Part shown: one piece after another, positions 8,915 through 15,800 of the stretch
How positions within the stretch are numbered: the stretch's first letter is position 1
Layout: every line of letters begins with the position of its first letter
The notes under the pieces: generated by a model
Seen by the model: only the letters and a program-made list of their open reading frames with translations
Databases searched by the model: none
Told to the model about the DNA's origin: nothing
Source: Clostridia bacterium
GTDB taxonomy: Bacteria > Bacillota > Clostridia > Oscillospirales > CAG-272
Assembly: GCA_017461365.1 (NCBI GenBank)
Contig: JAFTYG010000003.1
Span: 148,108 to 212,107, forward strand
Direction of reading: 5' to 3'
Length of the DNA: 64,000 nucleotides
Made by a program: the position numbers and the translations under genes

Positions 8915-8929
8915 TTTCTCTGTCCTTTT
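8896..8929. terminator. Bidirectional terminator between AraC gene and copper operon
   Basis: Stem AAAGGACAGAGAG/CTCTGTCCTTTT with a nine-base loop and T-run. It overlaps the AraC stop codon and lies just beyond the copA-copZ stop. Confidence 0.8.
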
Positions 8930-8942
8930 CATTTTTACTCGA

Positions 8943-9152
8943 TCATTTAATTTCCGTTACCTTATATCCGTCAGCTTCAATAAGCGATCTAAGCGTATCG
9001 TCCGATATATCCTTGGAAAGTGTTACTACTGCAGTTCCCTTTTCGTGACTGACGTCTGCAGAAAGCACGCCATCGGTAGCCTCAAGAAGCTTTTTCACTC
9101 TTGCCTCACAATGCATACACATCATTCCGGTTACATAAATCGTCTTTTTCAT
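8943..9152 (-). CDS. copZ: CopZ-like copper chaperone, in-frame internal start within copA
   Basis: A 69-residue HMA-domain protein: beta strand, the Cu(I)-binding loop MMCMHC, then the beta-alpha-beta-beta-alpha-beta pattern ending KVTEIK. The ATG at 9152-9150 is preceded at eight bases by AAGGAGA, as good a ribosome-binding site as any in the window. It therefore probably can be made as a separate chaperone that hands Cu(I) to CopA, even though the frame is continuous with CopA. In the shifted frame that a one-A-shorter tract would create, CopA would stop at a TGA overlapping this ATG (ATGA), the normal layout of coupled copA-copZ genes. Separate production is inferred, not shown. Confidence 0.65.
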   Translation of the reverse strand: MKKTIYVTGMMCMHCEARVKKLLEATDGVLSADVSHEKGTAVVTLSKDISDDTLRSLIEADGYKVTEIK

Positions 9153-11423
9153 TTGTCTTTTCTCCTTTTTTTTTGACTGCTTTTTTAATTTTACAAAATT
9201 TAATCTAAGAGCATTTGTTACTACCAAAAAGCTGGATATACTCATTGCCGCCGCGCCGAACATCGGATCAAGCTCCCAGCCCAACAGCGGAATAAACAGC
9301 CCTGCCGCCAACGGAATTCCTATGATATTATATCCAAACGCCCAAAAAAGATTTTCATAAATATTTTTTGTGACTGCTCGGCTCAGCTTTACCGCCGACA
9401 CAACATCCGAAAGTCTGCTTTTAATGATCACAACATCAGCTGACTCTATAGCTACGTCTGTTCCGCTTCCTATGGCAACACCGACGTCAGCACGTGTAAG
9501 CGAGGGAGCGTCATTTATTCCGTCTCCCACCATACAAACTCTGCCTTCTTCTTGTAAAAGCCTTACGGTCTTTTCCTTTTCATCAGGCTTTATTTCTGCA
9601 AAAACCTCATCAATTCCCGCTTCTTTTCCTATGGCTAATGCGGTTTTTGGGTTATCGCCCGTCAGCATAACCACATGAATACCCATGTTCTTCAACTTGT
9701 TGACAGCGGCTCTGCTGTCTTCTCTTATGGTATCCGCCACTGCTATCATTCCGATAATTTTATCATCCACCACAAAATAAAGCGGTGTCTTTCCGTTTTC
9801 TGCCAACAATTCAGATTGTTTTACGTACTCATTGGACACAGTTACCTTATCCTTTATAAGGTCGAAATTTCCCGCATAAACCGTTTTCCCGTCAAGCTTT
9901 GCCTTTATACCGTTACCGGGCATATTTTCAAAGTCGGTAACGCTCGAATAAGCTATACTATTTTCCAAAGCATACTCAATTATCGCCTTAGCGAGCGGAT
10001 GCTCACTGTTATGCTCAACTGATGCCGCAACACTCAGAAGCTCGGCTTCACTGACATCGTCCGCACAAATTAAATCTGTAACGCGAGGCTTGCCTTCGGT
10101 TATCGTACCCGTTTTGTCAAGGGCTACCGTTTTAACCTTACCCATTATCTCCAAGGCGGTTGCGTTTTTAAACAATACGCCGTGCTTTGCTCCTACACCG
10201 CTTCCGACCATTATAGCCACAGGTGTAGCAAGCCCCAAAGCACACGGACAGCTTATGACAAGCACAGATATAGCTCTTGCAAGAGAAAAGCCGAAATCTC
10301 CACTGACGATCATCCATACGATCAGTGTAACTACTGCAATCGCTATCACTATCGGTACAAATACACCCGAAACCTTATCCGCAATCTTAGCAATAGGCGC
10401 CTTAGTCGCTGACGCGTCGTTCACTATCTTAATTATCTGCGACAGTGCGGTATCCTCACCTACGCGTTTTGCTTCGCATCTGAGAACTCCTGACTTATTT
10501 ATGGTAGCTGCAGAAACGGCATCACCTACAGTCTTATCAACAGGAATACTCTCTCCGGTCAGCGCAGCTTCATCAACCGAGCTTACCCCATCAAGAACAA
10601 CCCCGTCAACAGGAATACTTTCTCCTGGGCGAACGATGAATGCGTCTCCTATTCTCACATCGTCAACAGCCACAGTCATCTCTTTGCCATCTCTGACTAC
10701 AACTGCAGTCTTGGGTGCTAGCTCCATAAGCTCCTTGATGGCGTTTGTCGTTTTGCCCTTAGCCCTTGCCTCCAAGAGCTTACCAAGAGTTATCAGTGTA
10801 AGCACCATAGCCGCAGACTCAAAATAAAGCCCGTGCAGACCGCTGTGTACCTCATCCATATTGTGCGTTCCCGTCATTGAATAAAGCAGCACTGTGCTGT
10901 ATAAAAACGCCGACAGCGAGCCAATTGCCACAAGAGTGTCCATATTGGGCGAAAAATGTATAAGCCCTTTAAAACCGTTTATAAAAAAGCGTTGGTTAAC
11001 TACCATTATCATGACGGCGAGGAGCATTTGTATGAGTCCCAAGCCCACAGGATTGTCTGAAAATATCGTAGGAAGAGGTGCGCCCCACATTATGTGTCCC
11101 ATGGATATATACATCAGAACAGCTAAAAAAGCAACTGAAAATATAAATCTGTAAAGCAGTTCTTTATCCATCCGATTATCCTTGGTGCTATTATTCTTAC
11201 GTCGCTCAGCCGTCTTATTTTTTTCAGCAGATAACGATGCGCCATACCCCGCCTTTTCGACAGCGGATATAACTGCTTCGGGAGCCACGTCGCCCTCCAC
11301 GATCATCGAATTTGTCAATAAATTCACCGCACAAGAATCAACACCGTCAAGCTTTTCCACCGCGTTCTGAACGCGTGCGCTACAAGCGGCACAGCTCATT
11401 CCTGTAATATCAAATTTTGCCAT
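8943..11423 (-). CDS. copA: Copper-exporting P-type ATPase CopA fused to CopZ domain
   Basis: An 826-residue P1B-ATPase that pumps Cu(I) out of the cell. In order: N-terminal HMA domain (GMSCAAC, Cys11/Cys14), membrane helices, TGES (289-292) in the actuator, the transmembrane CPC copper site (392-394), phosphorylated DKTGT (436-440), SEHP (473-476), and the GDGIND hinge (633-638). The usual CopA body ends near residue 757. From Met758 to the stop it continues in frame as a complete 69-residue HMA domain with GMMCMHC (Cys769/Cys772), the size of a free CopZ chaperone. The junction is a nine-A tract followed by a ribosome-binding site, so the extra domain may be fused, separately initiated, or both. 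It is the second gene after csoR. Confidence 0.93.
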   Translation of the reverse strand: MAKFDITGMSCAACSARVQNAVEKLDGVDSCAVNLLTNSMIVEGDVAPEAVISAVEKAGYGASLSAEKNKTAERRKNNSTKDNRMDKELLYRFIFSVAFLAVLMYISMGHIMWGAPLPTIFSDNPVGLGLIQMLLAVMIMVVNQRFFINGFKGLIHFSPNMDTLVAIGSLSAFLYSTVLLYSMTGTHNMDEVHSGLHGLYFESAAMVLTLITLGKLLEARAKGKTTNAIKELMELAPKTAVVVRDGKEMTVAVDDVRIGDAFIVRPGESIPVDGVVLDGVSSVDEAALTGESIPVDKTVGDAVSAATINKSGVLRCEAKRVGEDTALSQIIKIVNDASATKAPIAKIADKVSGVFVPIVIAIAVVTLIVWMIVSGDFGFSLARAISVLVISCPCALGLATPVAIMVGSGVGAKHGVLFKNATALEIMGKVKTVALDKTGTITEGKPRVTDLICADDVSEAELLSVAASVEHNSEHPLAKAIIEYALENSIAYSSVTDFENMPGNGIKAKLDGKTVYAGNFDLIKDKVTVSNEYVKQSELLAENGKTPLYFVVDDKIIGMIAVADTIREDSRAAVNKLKNMGIHVVMLTGDNPKTALAIGKEAGIDEVFAEIKPDEKEKTVRLLQEEGRVCMVGDGINDAPSLTRADVGVAIGSGTDVAIESADVVIIKSRLSDVVSAVKLSRAVTKNIYENLFWAFGYNIIGIPLAAGLFIPLLGWELDPMFGAAAMSISSFLVVTNALRLNFVKLKKQSKKKEKRQMKKTIYVTGMMCMHCEARVKKLLEATDGVLSADVSHEKGTAVVTLSKDISDDTLRSLIEADGYKVTEIK
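9161..9174 (-). other. A9 tract plus Shine-Dalgarno at the CopA/CopZ junction
   Basis: On the mRNA sense strand nine consecutive A (9174-9166) run directly into GGAGA (9165-9161). Long A tracts are known sites for RNA polymerase or ribosome slippage, and an SD-like element close by is a known stimulator. Here the same bases also serve as the CopZ ribosome-binding site. Confidence 0.6.
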
Positions 11424-11436
11424 TTTTGACGCTCCT

Positions 11437-11739
11437 TTATTTCATTAGTTTCTGTAATAGCAAAACAAGTTCGTCGATTGTTTCATCTTTACCATTTCTG
11501 ATATCCTCTGCTACACAAGTATGAATGTGATTAGCAAGCAACTCGCGATTGAATGCGTTCAGCGCTGCTTGAATTGCACTTACTTGTGTTAATATATCCG
11601 TACAATAAGTATCTGTATCGAGCATTTTTTTGACACCTCTGACTTGTCCCTCGATTCGATTCAAGCGGTTTATGAGAGATTTGTATTCTTCTTCAGATCT
11701 TTGCTTTGTTTTATTAGAACAACACATAAGTTTTTCCAT
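11437..11739 (-). CDS. csoR: Copper-sensing transcriptional repressor CsoR
   Basis: A 100-residue all-helical repressor that leaves DNA on binding Cu(I). The Cys-His-Cys copper site of the family is visible: a Cys in [10 protein letters not shown], then His and Cys in [12 protein letters not shown]. The helix [16 protein letters not shown] is the family signature. I start it at the ATG at 11739, five bases after GGAGG; four extra residues from a TTG are open upstream but overlap that site. It is first in the csoR-copA-copZ operon, with two operators directly upstream, so it represses itself and the pump until copper rises. Confidence 0.93.
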   Translation of the reverse strand: MEKLMCCSNKTKQRSEEEYKSLINRLNRIEGQVRGVKKMLDTDTYCTDILTQVSAIQAALNAFNRELLANHIHTCVAEDIRNGKDETIDELVLLLQKLMK

Positions 11740-11749
11740 CAACACCTCC

Positions 11750-11768
11750 AATACCCCTATGGGGTATT
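11750..11768. promoter_or_regulatory. CsoR operator 1
   Basis: Perfect palindrome AATACCCC-TAT-GGGGTATT, matching the known TACCCC/GGGGTA type of CsoR site. It covers the predicted transcription start of the operon. Confidence 0.8.
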
Positions 11769-11771
11769 GAT

Positions 11772-11800
11772 ATTATATACCTCGTGGGGGTATATGTCAA
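11772..11800 (-). promoter_or_regulatory. Consensus SigA promoter of csoR-copA-copZ
   Basis: Minus strand TTGACA (11800-11795), exactly 17 bases, TATAAT (11777-11772): both hexamers are perfect consensus. The spacer is largely occupied by CsoR operator 2. Confidence 0.85.
11775..11795. promoter_or_regulatory. CsoR operator 2, inside the promoter spacer
   Basis: ATATACC-TCGTGGG-GGTATAT, an inverted repeat with seven-base arms. It fills the spacer between -35 and -10, so repressor bound here would exclude RNA polymerase directly. Confidence 0.7.
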
Positions 11801-11920
11801 TACTTAAGCCAAAAACTTAATCAAAAATTCACAAAGAAAACTTCAAATTATTGTTTTCCTCGCATTATTGACTTTACTACAATTTGTTGTTGCATCCAAA
11901 GCAATCAGTAAAAATACCAA

Positions 11921-11953
11921 AGGACACCTACCCAATTTATGATAGGTGTCCCC
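11921..11953. terminator. Terminator after the feo operon
   Basis: Stem GGACACCTA/TAGGTGTCC with a 12-base loop and a moderately T-rich tail on the minus strand, six bases after the stop of the FeoB-associated gene. Confidence 0.65.
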
Positions 11954-11958
11954 TAAAT

Positions 11959-12120
11959 TTATTTTTTAGTTGTATGACAAGAGCAGTTCATTCCACAAGA
12001 TCCGCACGAACCTCCGCAAGAGCAAGAGCTCTTTCCCTGCTTCTTTTTCCTTATTTCGTTGGCAATAATGGCAACAACGATAGCCACTATCACAACGGTT
12101 ATTATAATTGTCAATCCCAT
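11959..12120 (-). CDS. FeoB-associated Cys-rich membrane protein
   Basis: A 53-residue protein: one N-terminal membrane helix (about residues 3-21, almost all I, V, A), a basic stretch NEIRKKKQGK, then a cytoplasmic Cys cluster with seven Cys in about sixteen residues (CSCGGSCGSCGMNCSC). This is the layout of the FeoB-associated Cys-rich family (sometimes called FeoC-like), thought to hand or sense Fe(II) at the FeoB transporter. It follows feoB by 22 bases and has a perfect GGAGGG ribosome-binding site. It is too short to be picked up by a usual length cutoff. Confidence 0.9.
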   Translation of the reverse strand: MGLTIIITVVIVAIVVAIIANEIRKKKQGKSSCSCGGSCGSCGMNCSCHTTKK

Positions 12121-12142
12121 TATTCCCTCCTGAATAATTTAA

Positions 12143-14416
12143 TTATTTTTTAGTTTTTACCTTTACGGTCATAACGTTGTCATTATACTTGTTCTTTCTG
12201 AACAGAAGATAAGCGAGACCTACAATGCAAGCAACAGCAAACACAGTACCGATGATGTTATCAACGTATCCCACGCCCGTCAGTATAGGACTATATACGG
12301 GGCTAAACCATGAGCCTATCTGGAATACGATCAAAGAAATTACATATGCAAATCCACACATATATCCAATAGCACCGAGTGTCCACTTCCAGTTGTTCAT
12401 CTCACGCTTGATAGCTCCCATTGCCGCAAAGCAAGGCGCGCAAAGCAGATTGAATATCATAAAGGAGAATGCAGCGAGCTTGCTTCCGTTGAAGAATTCC
12501 TTACCGATAAGTATTGCGTTTTCATATACACCCTCATCAAGATCGGTAAAGAGGTCAGCACCCTCTTCAAGCATATTGGACAGAGTTCCGAATACGCCGA
12601 CGACCTCTTCCTTAGCAACAAGTCCAAGAACTGTTGCAACAGCCGCCTGCCAATTGCCGAATCCAAGAGGAGCAAATATCCAAGCAAACGCGCTACCGAT
12701 ATTTTCAAGAATAGATGCACCTCCCAACTCTTCGGTGATATAGTGGAAACCTCCCTCGAAGGAAAGGCTGTTAAGCGTCCAGATAATAACGCTCGCCGCG
12801 AAAATAACAGTACCTGCGCGCTTGATAAACGACCAACCGCGTTCCCATGTAGCTCTCAGTACGTTACCTGCAACAGGCATATGGTATGCGGGAAGCTCCA
12901 TAACGAAGGGCGCGGGATCTCCAGAGAATGCTTTTGTCTTTTTCAGTATAACACCCGAAACGATAACAGCCGCTACACCAATGAAATATGCAGAAACTGC
13001 AATAAGTCCCGAGCCGCCGAACAGAGCGCCTGCGATAAGTCCTACAATAGGCATCTTAGCTCCGCAAGGAATAAAGCCTGCTGTCATAATGGTCATCTTA
13101 CGGTCACGGTCCTGTTCGATCGTTCTCGAAGCCATGATACCGGGAACACCGCATCCGCTCGATACGAGCATAGGAATGAAAGACTTACCCGAAAGTCCGA
13201 ACTTACGGAAGATACGGTCCATAATAAACGCTACACGCGCCATATAACCGCAATCCTCAAGCAAGGAGAGCAAGAGGAAGAGTATAAGCATCTGAGGAAC
13301 AAAACCAAGCACTGCTCCAACGCCGCCTACGATACCGTCCTGAATGAGCGAATAGAGCCAAGGAGCAACTCTCAAAGCGCCCTCGGAATTGATAAGAGCG
13401 AGATCAAGAAGCTCGGGAACACTCATCCAATTTGCCATAAAGGTATCCGGATATGTTTCAGCGAACGAGCCGAAGAGCGCATCGTTCATAAATACTACTG
13501 TGAAATCACCTACCGTTCCGATAGAAATGGTATAAACGAGCCACATGATAACAGCAAATATAGGAAGTGCCAACCACCTGTTGGTAACTATACGGTCAAT
13601 CTTATCCGACGTGGTAAGCTTACCTGCACTCTTTTTCTTGTAACAGCTCTTCATAAGCTGAGCAATAAATATGTAGCGCTCGTTGGTAATGATGCTCTCC
13701 GCATCATCATCCATCTCACTCTCAACGGCGGATATATCTTTCTCTATATGAGAAACAACGTCTGCCGAAAGCTTCAATTGCTCCATAACCTTATCGTCAC
13801 GCTCAAATATCTTTATCGCGTACCATCTCTGCTGTTCCTCAGGAAGATTATGCACAGCTGCTTCTTCAATGTGAGCAATTGCATGCTCAACACTGCCCGA
13901 GAAAGCGTGCATAGGAACGGTCTTTGCAGACTTAGCAGCCTCTATTGCGACATCTGCAGCTTCCTTTATGCCCGTTCCCTTCAGCGCTGATATTTCAACA
14001 ACCTTACAACCGAGAGCTCTGGAAAGCTCCGCTGTGTTAATCTTATCGCCGTTCTTATTTACAGCATCCATCATATTGATAGCAATAACCACGGGAATCC
14101 CAAGCTCAAGAAGCTGTGTGGAAAGGTACAGATTTCTCTCGAGGTTAGTACCGTCAACGATATTGAGTATCGCATCAGGACGCTCGGAAATAAGATAGTT
14201 ACGCGCTACGACCTCCTCAAGCGTGTAGGGGGAAAGCGAATAGATACCGGGAAGGTCCGTGATAATAACGTCGCTGTTTTTCTTGAGCTTACCTTCCTTC
14301 TTTTCAACTGTAACACCTGGCCAGTTACCAACATATTGGTTGGCACCTGTCAGAGCGTTAAATAATGTGGTCTTACCGCAGTTAGGGTTGCCGGCAAGTG
14401 CAATTTTTATACCCAT
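12143..14416 (-). CDS. feoB: Ferrous iron transporter FeoB
   Basis: A 757-residue Fe(II) importer. The N-terminal G domain has G1 GNPNCGKT (residues 9-16), switch GNWPGVTVEKKEG, G3 DLPGIYSLSP (from about 54) and G4 NMMD. A helical spacer with a CKV-type SALKGTG motif follows, then the membrane domain with two Gate regions containing conserved Cys (SSGCGVPGIMASRT, and FNLLCAPCFAAMGAIKREM). It is downstream of two feoA genes and has its own palindromic operator at 14437-14454. Import of Fe(II) fits an anaerobic host cell. Confidence 0.97.
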   Translation of the reverse strand: MGIKIALAGNPNCGKTTLFNALTGANQYVGNWPGVTVEKKEGKLKKNSDVIITDLPGIYSLSPYTLEEVVARNYLISERPDAILNIVDGTNLERNLYLSTQLLELGIPVVIAINMMDAVNKNGDKINTAELSRALGCKVVEISALKGTGIKEAADVAIEAAKSAKTVPMHAFSGSVEHAIAHIEEAAVHNLPEEQQRWYAIKIFERDDKVMEQLKLSADVVSHIEKDISAVESEMDDDAESIITNERYIFIAQLMKSCYKKKSAGKLTTSDKIDRIVTNRWLALPIFAVIMWLVYTISIGTVGDFTVVFMNDALFGSFAETYPDTFMANWMSVPELLDLALINSEGALRVAPWLYSLIQDGIVGGVGAVLGFVPQMLILFLLLSLLEDCGYMARVAFIMDRIFRKFGLSGKSFIPMLVSSGCGVPGIMASRTIEQDRDRKMTIMTAGFIPCGAKMPIVGLIAGALFGGSGLIAVSAYFIGVAAVIVSGVILKKTKAFSGDPAPFVMELPAYHMPVAGNVLRATWERGWSFIKRAGTVIFAASVIIWTLNSLSFEGGFHYITEELGGASILENIGSAFAWIFAPLGFGNWQAAVATVLGLVAKEEVVGVFGTLSNMLEEGADLFTDLDEGVYENAILIGKEFFNGSKLAAFSFMIFNLLCAPCFAAMGAIKREMNNWKWTLGAIGYMCGFAYVISLIVFQIGSWFSPVYSPILTGVGYVDNIIGTVFAVACIVGLAYLLFRKNKYNDNVMTVKVKTKK

Positions 14417-14436
14417 TATTAGATCCTCTCTTTCGT

Positions 14437-14454
14437 AGTTAGCATCTGCTAACT
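14437..14454. promoter_or_regulatory. Iron-regulator operator before feoB
   Basis: Perfect inverted repeat AGTTAGC-ATCT-GCTAACT, 20 bases before the feoB start. The same GTTAGC-N4-GCTAAC core occurs before the feoA pair. A TTGACA (14463-14458) abuts it on the minus strand but no matching -10 is visible. Assigned to the adjacent DtxR-type regulator by location and half-site resemblance to GGTTAG (inference). Confidence 0.7.
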
Positions 14455-14499
14455 AAATGTCAAAAATTTTTTAGGGGATATTCCCCCTTGAAAATTATT

Positions 14500-14721
14500 T
14501 TATTCTACCTCAACCATTTCGGCATCTGCCTTGCGCAAGCTGAGCTCATAACCGCGTACGGTTACTTCAACGGGATCACCGAGAGGCGCAACCTTACGAA
14601 CGTATATCTCGACGCCTTTTGTAATGCCCATATCCATAATTCTGCGCTTTACCGCGCCTTCGCCATGGAGCTTTACGACCTTAACAGTCTCACCGATCTT
14701 AACATCTTTCAATGTTTTCAT
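14500..14721 (-). CDS. feoA: FeoA, SH3-like cytoplasmic partner of FeoB (second copy)
   Basis: A 73-residue SH3-fold protein with the FeoA pattern: VKIGETVKVVKLHGEGAVKRR, MDMGITKGVEIYVRKVAPLGDPVEV, ending in RGYELSLRKADAE. It supports FeoB GTPase-driven Fe(II) uptake. It starts after an AGGAGGG site and lies between the other feoA (45 bases upstream) and feoB (83 bases downstream). Two feoA genes before one feoB is a common arrangement in Clostridia. Confidence 0.92.
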   Translation of the reverse strand: MKTLKDVKIGETVKVVKLHGEGAVKRRIMDMGITKGVEIYVRKVAPLGDPVEVTVRGYELSLRKADAEMVEVE

Positions 14722-14766
14722 GCTTGTTCCCTCCTTACAGTCTCAATGTATAATTTATTTAAAAAA

Positions 14767-14982
14767 TTATCCAACCATTATCTTTTGCGCCATTTCCTTG
14801 CTTATGGCTATACGCGCATCTTTAACGTTTACGATGATGTTGCCACCGAGTGCGTTTATAACAGTTACGGTAGAGCCTACAACAAATCCGAGATTTTCCA
14901 AATGCTGCTTTACCTCAGGCTTTCCGCCGATCTTCTTTATAATATGTTCCTCACCGATCGAGGCGAGCATTAACGGCATCAT
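14767..14982 (-). CDS. feoA: FeoA, SH3-like cytoplasmic partner of FeoB (first copy)
   Basis: A 71-residue FeoA. It differs from its neighbour: KIGGKPEVKQHLENLGFVVGSTVTVINALGGNIIVNVKDARIAI, a form that includes a short helical insert (about residues 17-28). The start is set at the ATG at 14982 (followed at once by a second ATG), eight bases after GAGGG. It is the first gene of the feo operon, under the perfect promoter at 15036-15064 and its palindrome. Confidence 0.9.
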   Translation of the reverse strand: MMPLMLASIGEEHIIKKIGGKPEVKQHLENLGFVVGSTVTVINALGGNIIVNVKDARIAISKEMAQKIMVG

Positions 14983-15012
14983 AACAAGCACCCTCTTTTA
15001 AATATATAATCG

Positions 15013-15028
15013 GTTAGCCCTTGCTAAC
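15013..15028. promoter_or_regulatory. Iron-regulator operator before feoA pair
   Basis: Perfect 16-base inverted repeat GTTAGC-CCTT-GCTAAC, placed at about +1 to +16 of the feoA promoter. It is the same motif as at 14437-14454. Confidence 0.75.
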
Positions 15029-15035
15029 TGACAAA

Positions 15036-15064
15036 ATTATACTCTTATTTTATTGTTTTGTCAA
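15036..15064 (-). promoter_or_regulatory. Consensus SigA promoter of feo operon
   Basis: Minus strand TTGACA (15064-15059), exactly 17 bases, TATAAT (15041-15036). Its expected start point abuts the operator palindrome, so a bound repressor would block initiation. Confidence 0.85.
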
Positions 15065-15177
15065 GTGTTTTTTTAAGATTTTTTTTATTTTTGTCAATTC
15101 ATCGATTTGTACCATAAATTTACTTAGCTTTTTGTTAATTATCCATAAGTGTTCATAAAACCATAACTATTACTCTA

Positions 15178-15206
15178 TTGACAAATCCGCGATTATGTGG
15201 TATAAT
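15178..15206 (+). promoter_or_regulatory. Consensus SigA promoter of dtxR-type gene
   Basis: TTGACA (15178-15183), exactly 17 bases, TATAAT (15201-15206), 28 bases before the start codon. No GTTAGC palindrome overlaps it, so the regulator itself looks constitutive. Confidence 0.85.
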
Positions 15207-15234
15207 GTACAAAATCTTTAAGGAGGTGATCCAG

Positions 15235-15594
15235 ATGGCTTTACAGGAATCGGGGGAAATGTATCTTGAGTCTATATATATGCTTTCAAAAGAAAAAAGT
15301 GACGTACACGCAGTGGACGTAAGTGAATATCTCGGATACACAAAGCCCTCTGTCAGCCGAGCTATGGGAATCCTCAAAAACGGCGGATATATTATCGTCG
15401 ACAGAGACGGTCATATCAGACTAACGGATGAGGGGCGCAAAGTTGCCGAGGCTATGTATGAGCGGCACACCTTGCTTACAAAATTTTTGATAAGCATTGG
15501 AGTTGATGAAGAAACCGCTACCGAGGACGCTTGCAAGATAGAGCACGTCATCAGCGAGAAGTCGTTTGAAGCGATGAAAAAGCATATCAAATAA
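15235..15594 (+). CDS. Short DtxR/MntR-family metalloregulator, iron-type metal site
   Basis: A 119-residue cytoplasmic repressor: winged HTH (residues about 8-70, SEYLGYTKPSVSRAMGILKNGG) and a short dimerisation domain; it lacks the SH3-like third domain and is shorter than MntR (about 142). Aligned by eye, the metal residues are Met9, His78, Cys100, Glu103 and His104, which correspond to DtxR Met10, His79, Cys102, Glu105 and His106, not to the Asp8/Glu99 of MntR. This points to Fe(II) sensing. The start at 15235 follows AAGGAGGTGATCC, a full anti-16S match. It is divergent from feoA and probably binds the two GTTAGC palindromes. Confidence 0.88.
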   Translation: MALQESGEMYLESIYMLSKEKSDVHAVDVSEYLGYTKPSVSRAMGILKNGGYIIVDRDGHIRLTDEGRKVAEAMYERHTLLTKFLISIGVDEETATEDACKIEHVISEKSFEAMKKHIK

Positions 15595-15602
15595 TAATTA
15601 TA

Positions 15603-15636
15603 AAAACCGATGTGATCGCTTGACCACATCGGTTTT
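15603..15636 (+). terminator. Terminator of the dtxR-type gene
   Basis: AAAACCGATGTG/CACATCGGTTTT stem-loop, a few bases after the stop codon; symmetrical A and T flanks allow use from both sides. Confidence 0.8.
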
Positions 15637-15644
15637 CTCTTTAT

Positions 15645-15779
15645 TTATGCTTCAAAGAATTCGGCTAAGCTGTATTCAGCCAAGCGGTTGTTAGCGCCAT
15701 TTCCGTTAGACAAGGAAAGAATATCCTCTTTAGAATAAGCAAGCATAATACAATTTGGAGCTGTATACTCTCTTTTCAT
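15645..15779 (-). CDS. 44-residue peptide downstream of secreted esterase (unknown)
   Basis: A short gene with an AAGGAGG site eight bases before its ATG and a stop directly before a terminator. It begins 21 bases after the giant secreted-protein gene ends, so it is almost surely on the same mRNA. The peptide starts MKREYTAPNCIM, has an acidic middle (KEDILSLSNGNGANN) and an acidic C-terminus. There is no hydrophobic signal or membrane helix. Short proteins opening with Lys-x-Tyr-x-x-Pro and an acidic Asp-Ile stretch are familiar to me from Clostridia as unnamed hypotheticals; no function is known. A RiPP-precursor-like role is conceivable but no modifying enzyme is nearby. Confidence 0.7.
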   Translation of the reverse strand: MKREYTAPNCIMLAYSKEDILSLSNGNGANNRLAEYSLAEFFEA

Positions 15780-15800
15780 TTTATTCGCCTCCTTGTTTTA

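Noticed and set aside
12743-13990. 415-residue open frame antisense to feoB
   Set aside because: It has no ribosome-binding site, its composition is Arg-, Asn- and Ser-rich as expected of a shadow, and feoB on the other strand has complete motifs.
14470-14490. GGGGA-TAT-TCCCC hairpin before feoB as a terminator
   Set aside because: The stem is only five bases and lacks a proper T-run in the reading direction; it may be only a weak structure in the leader.
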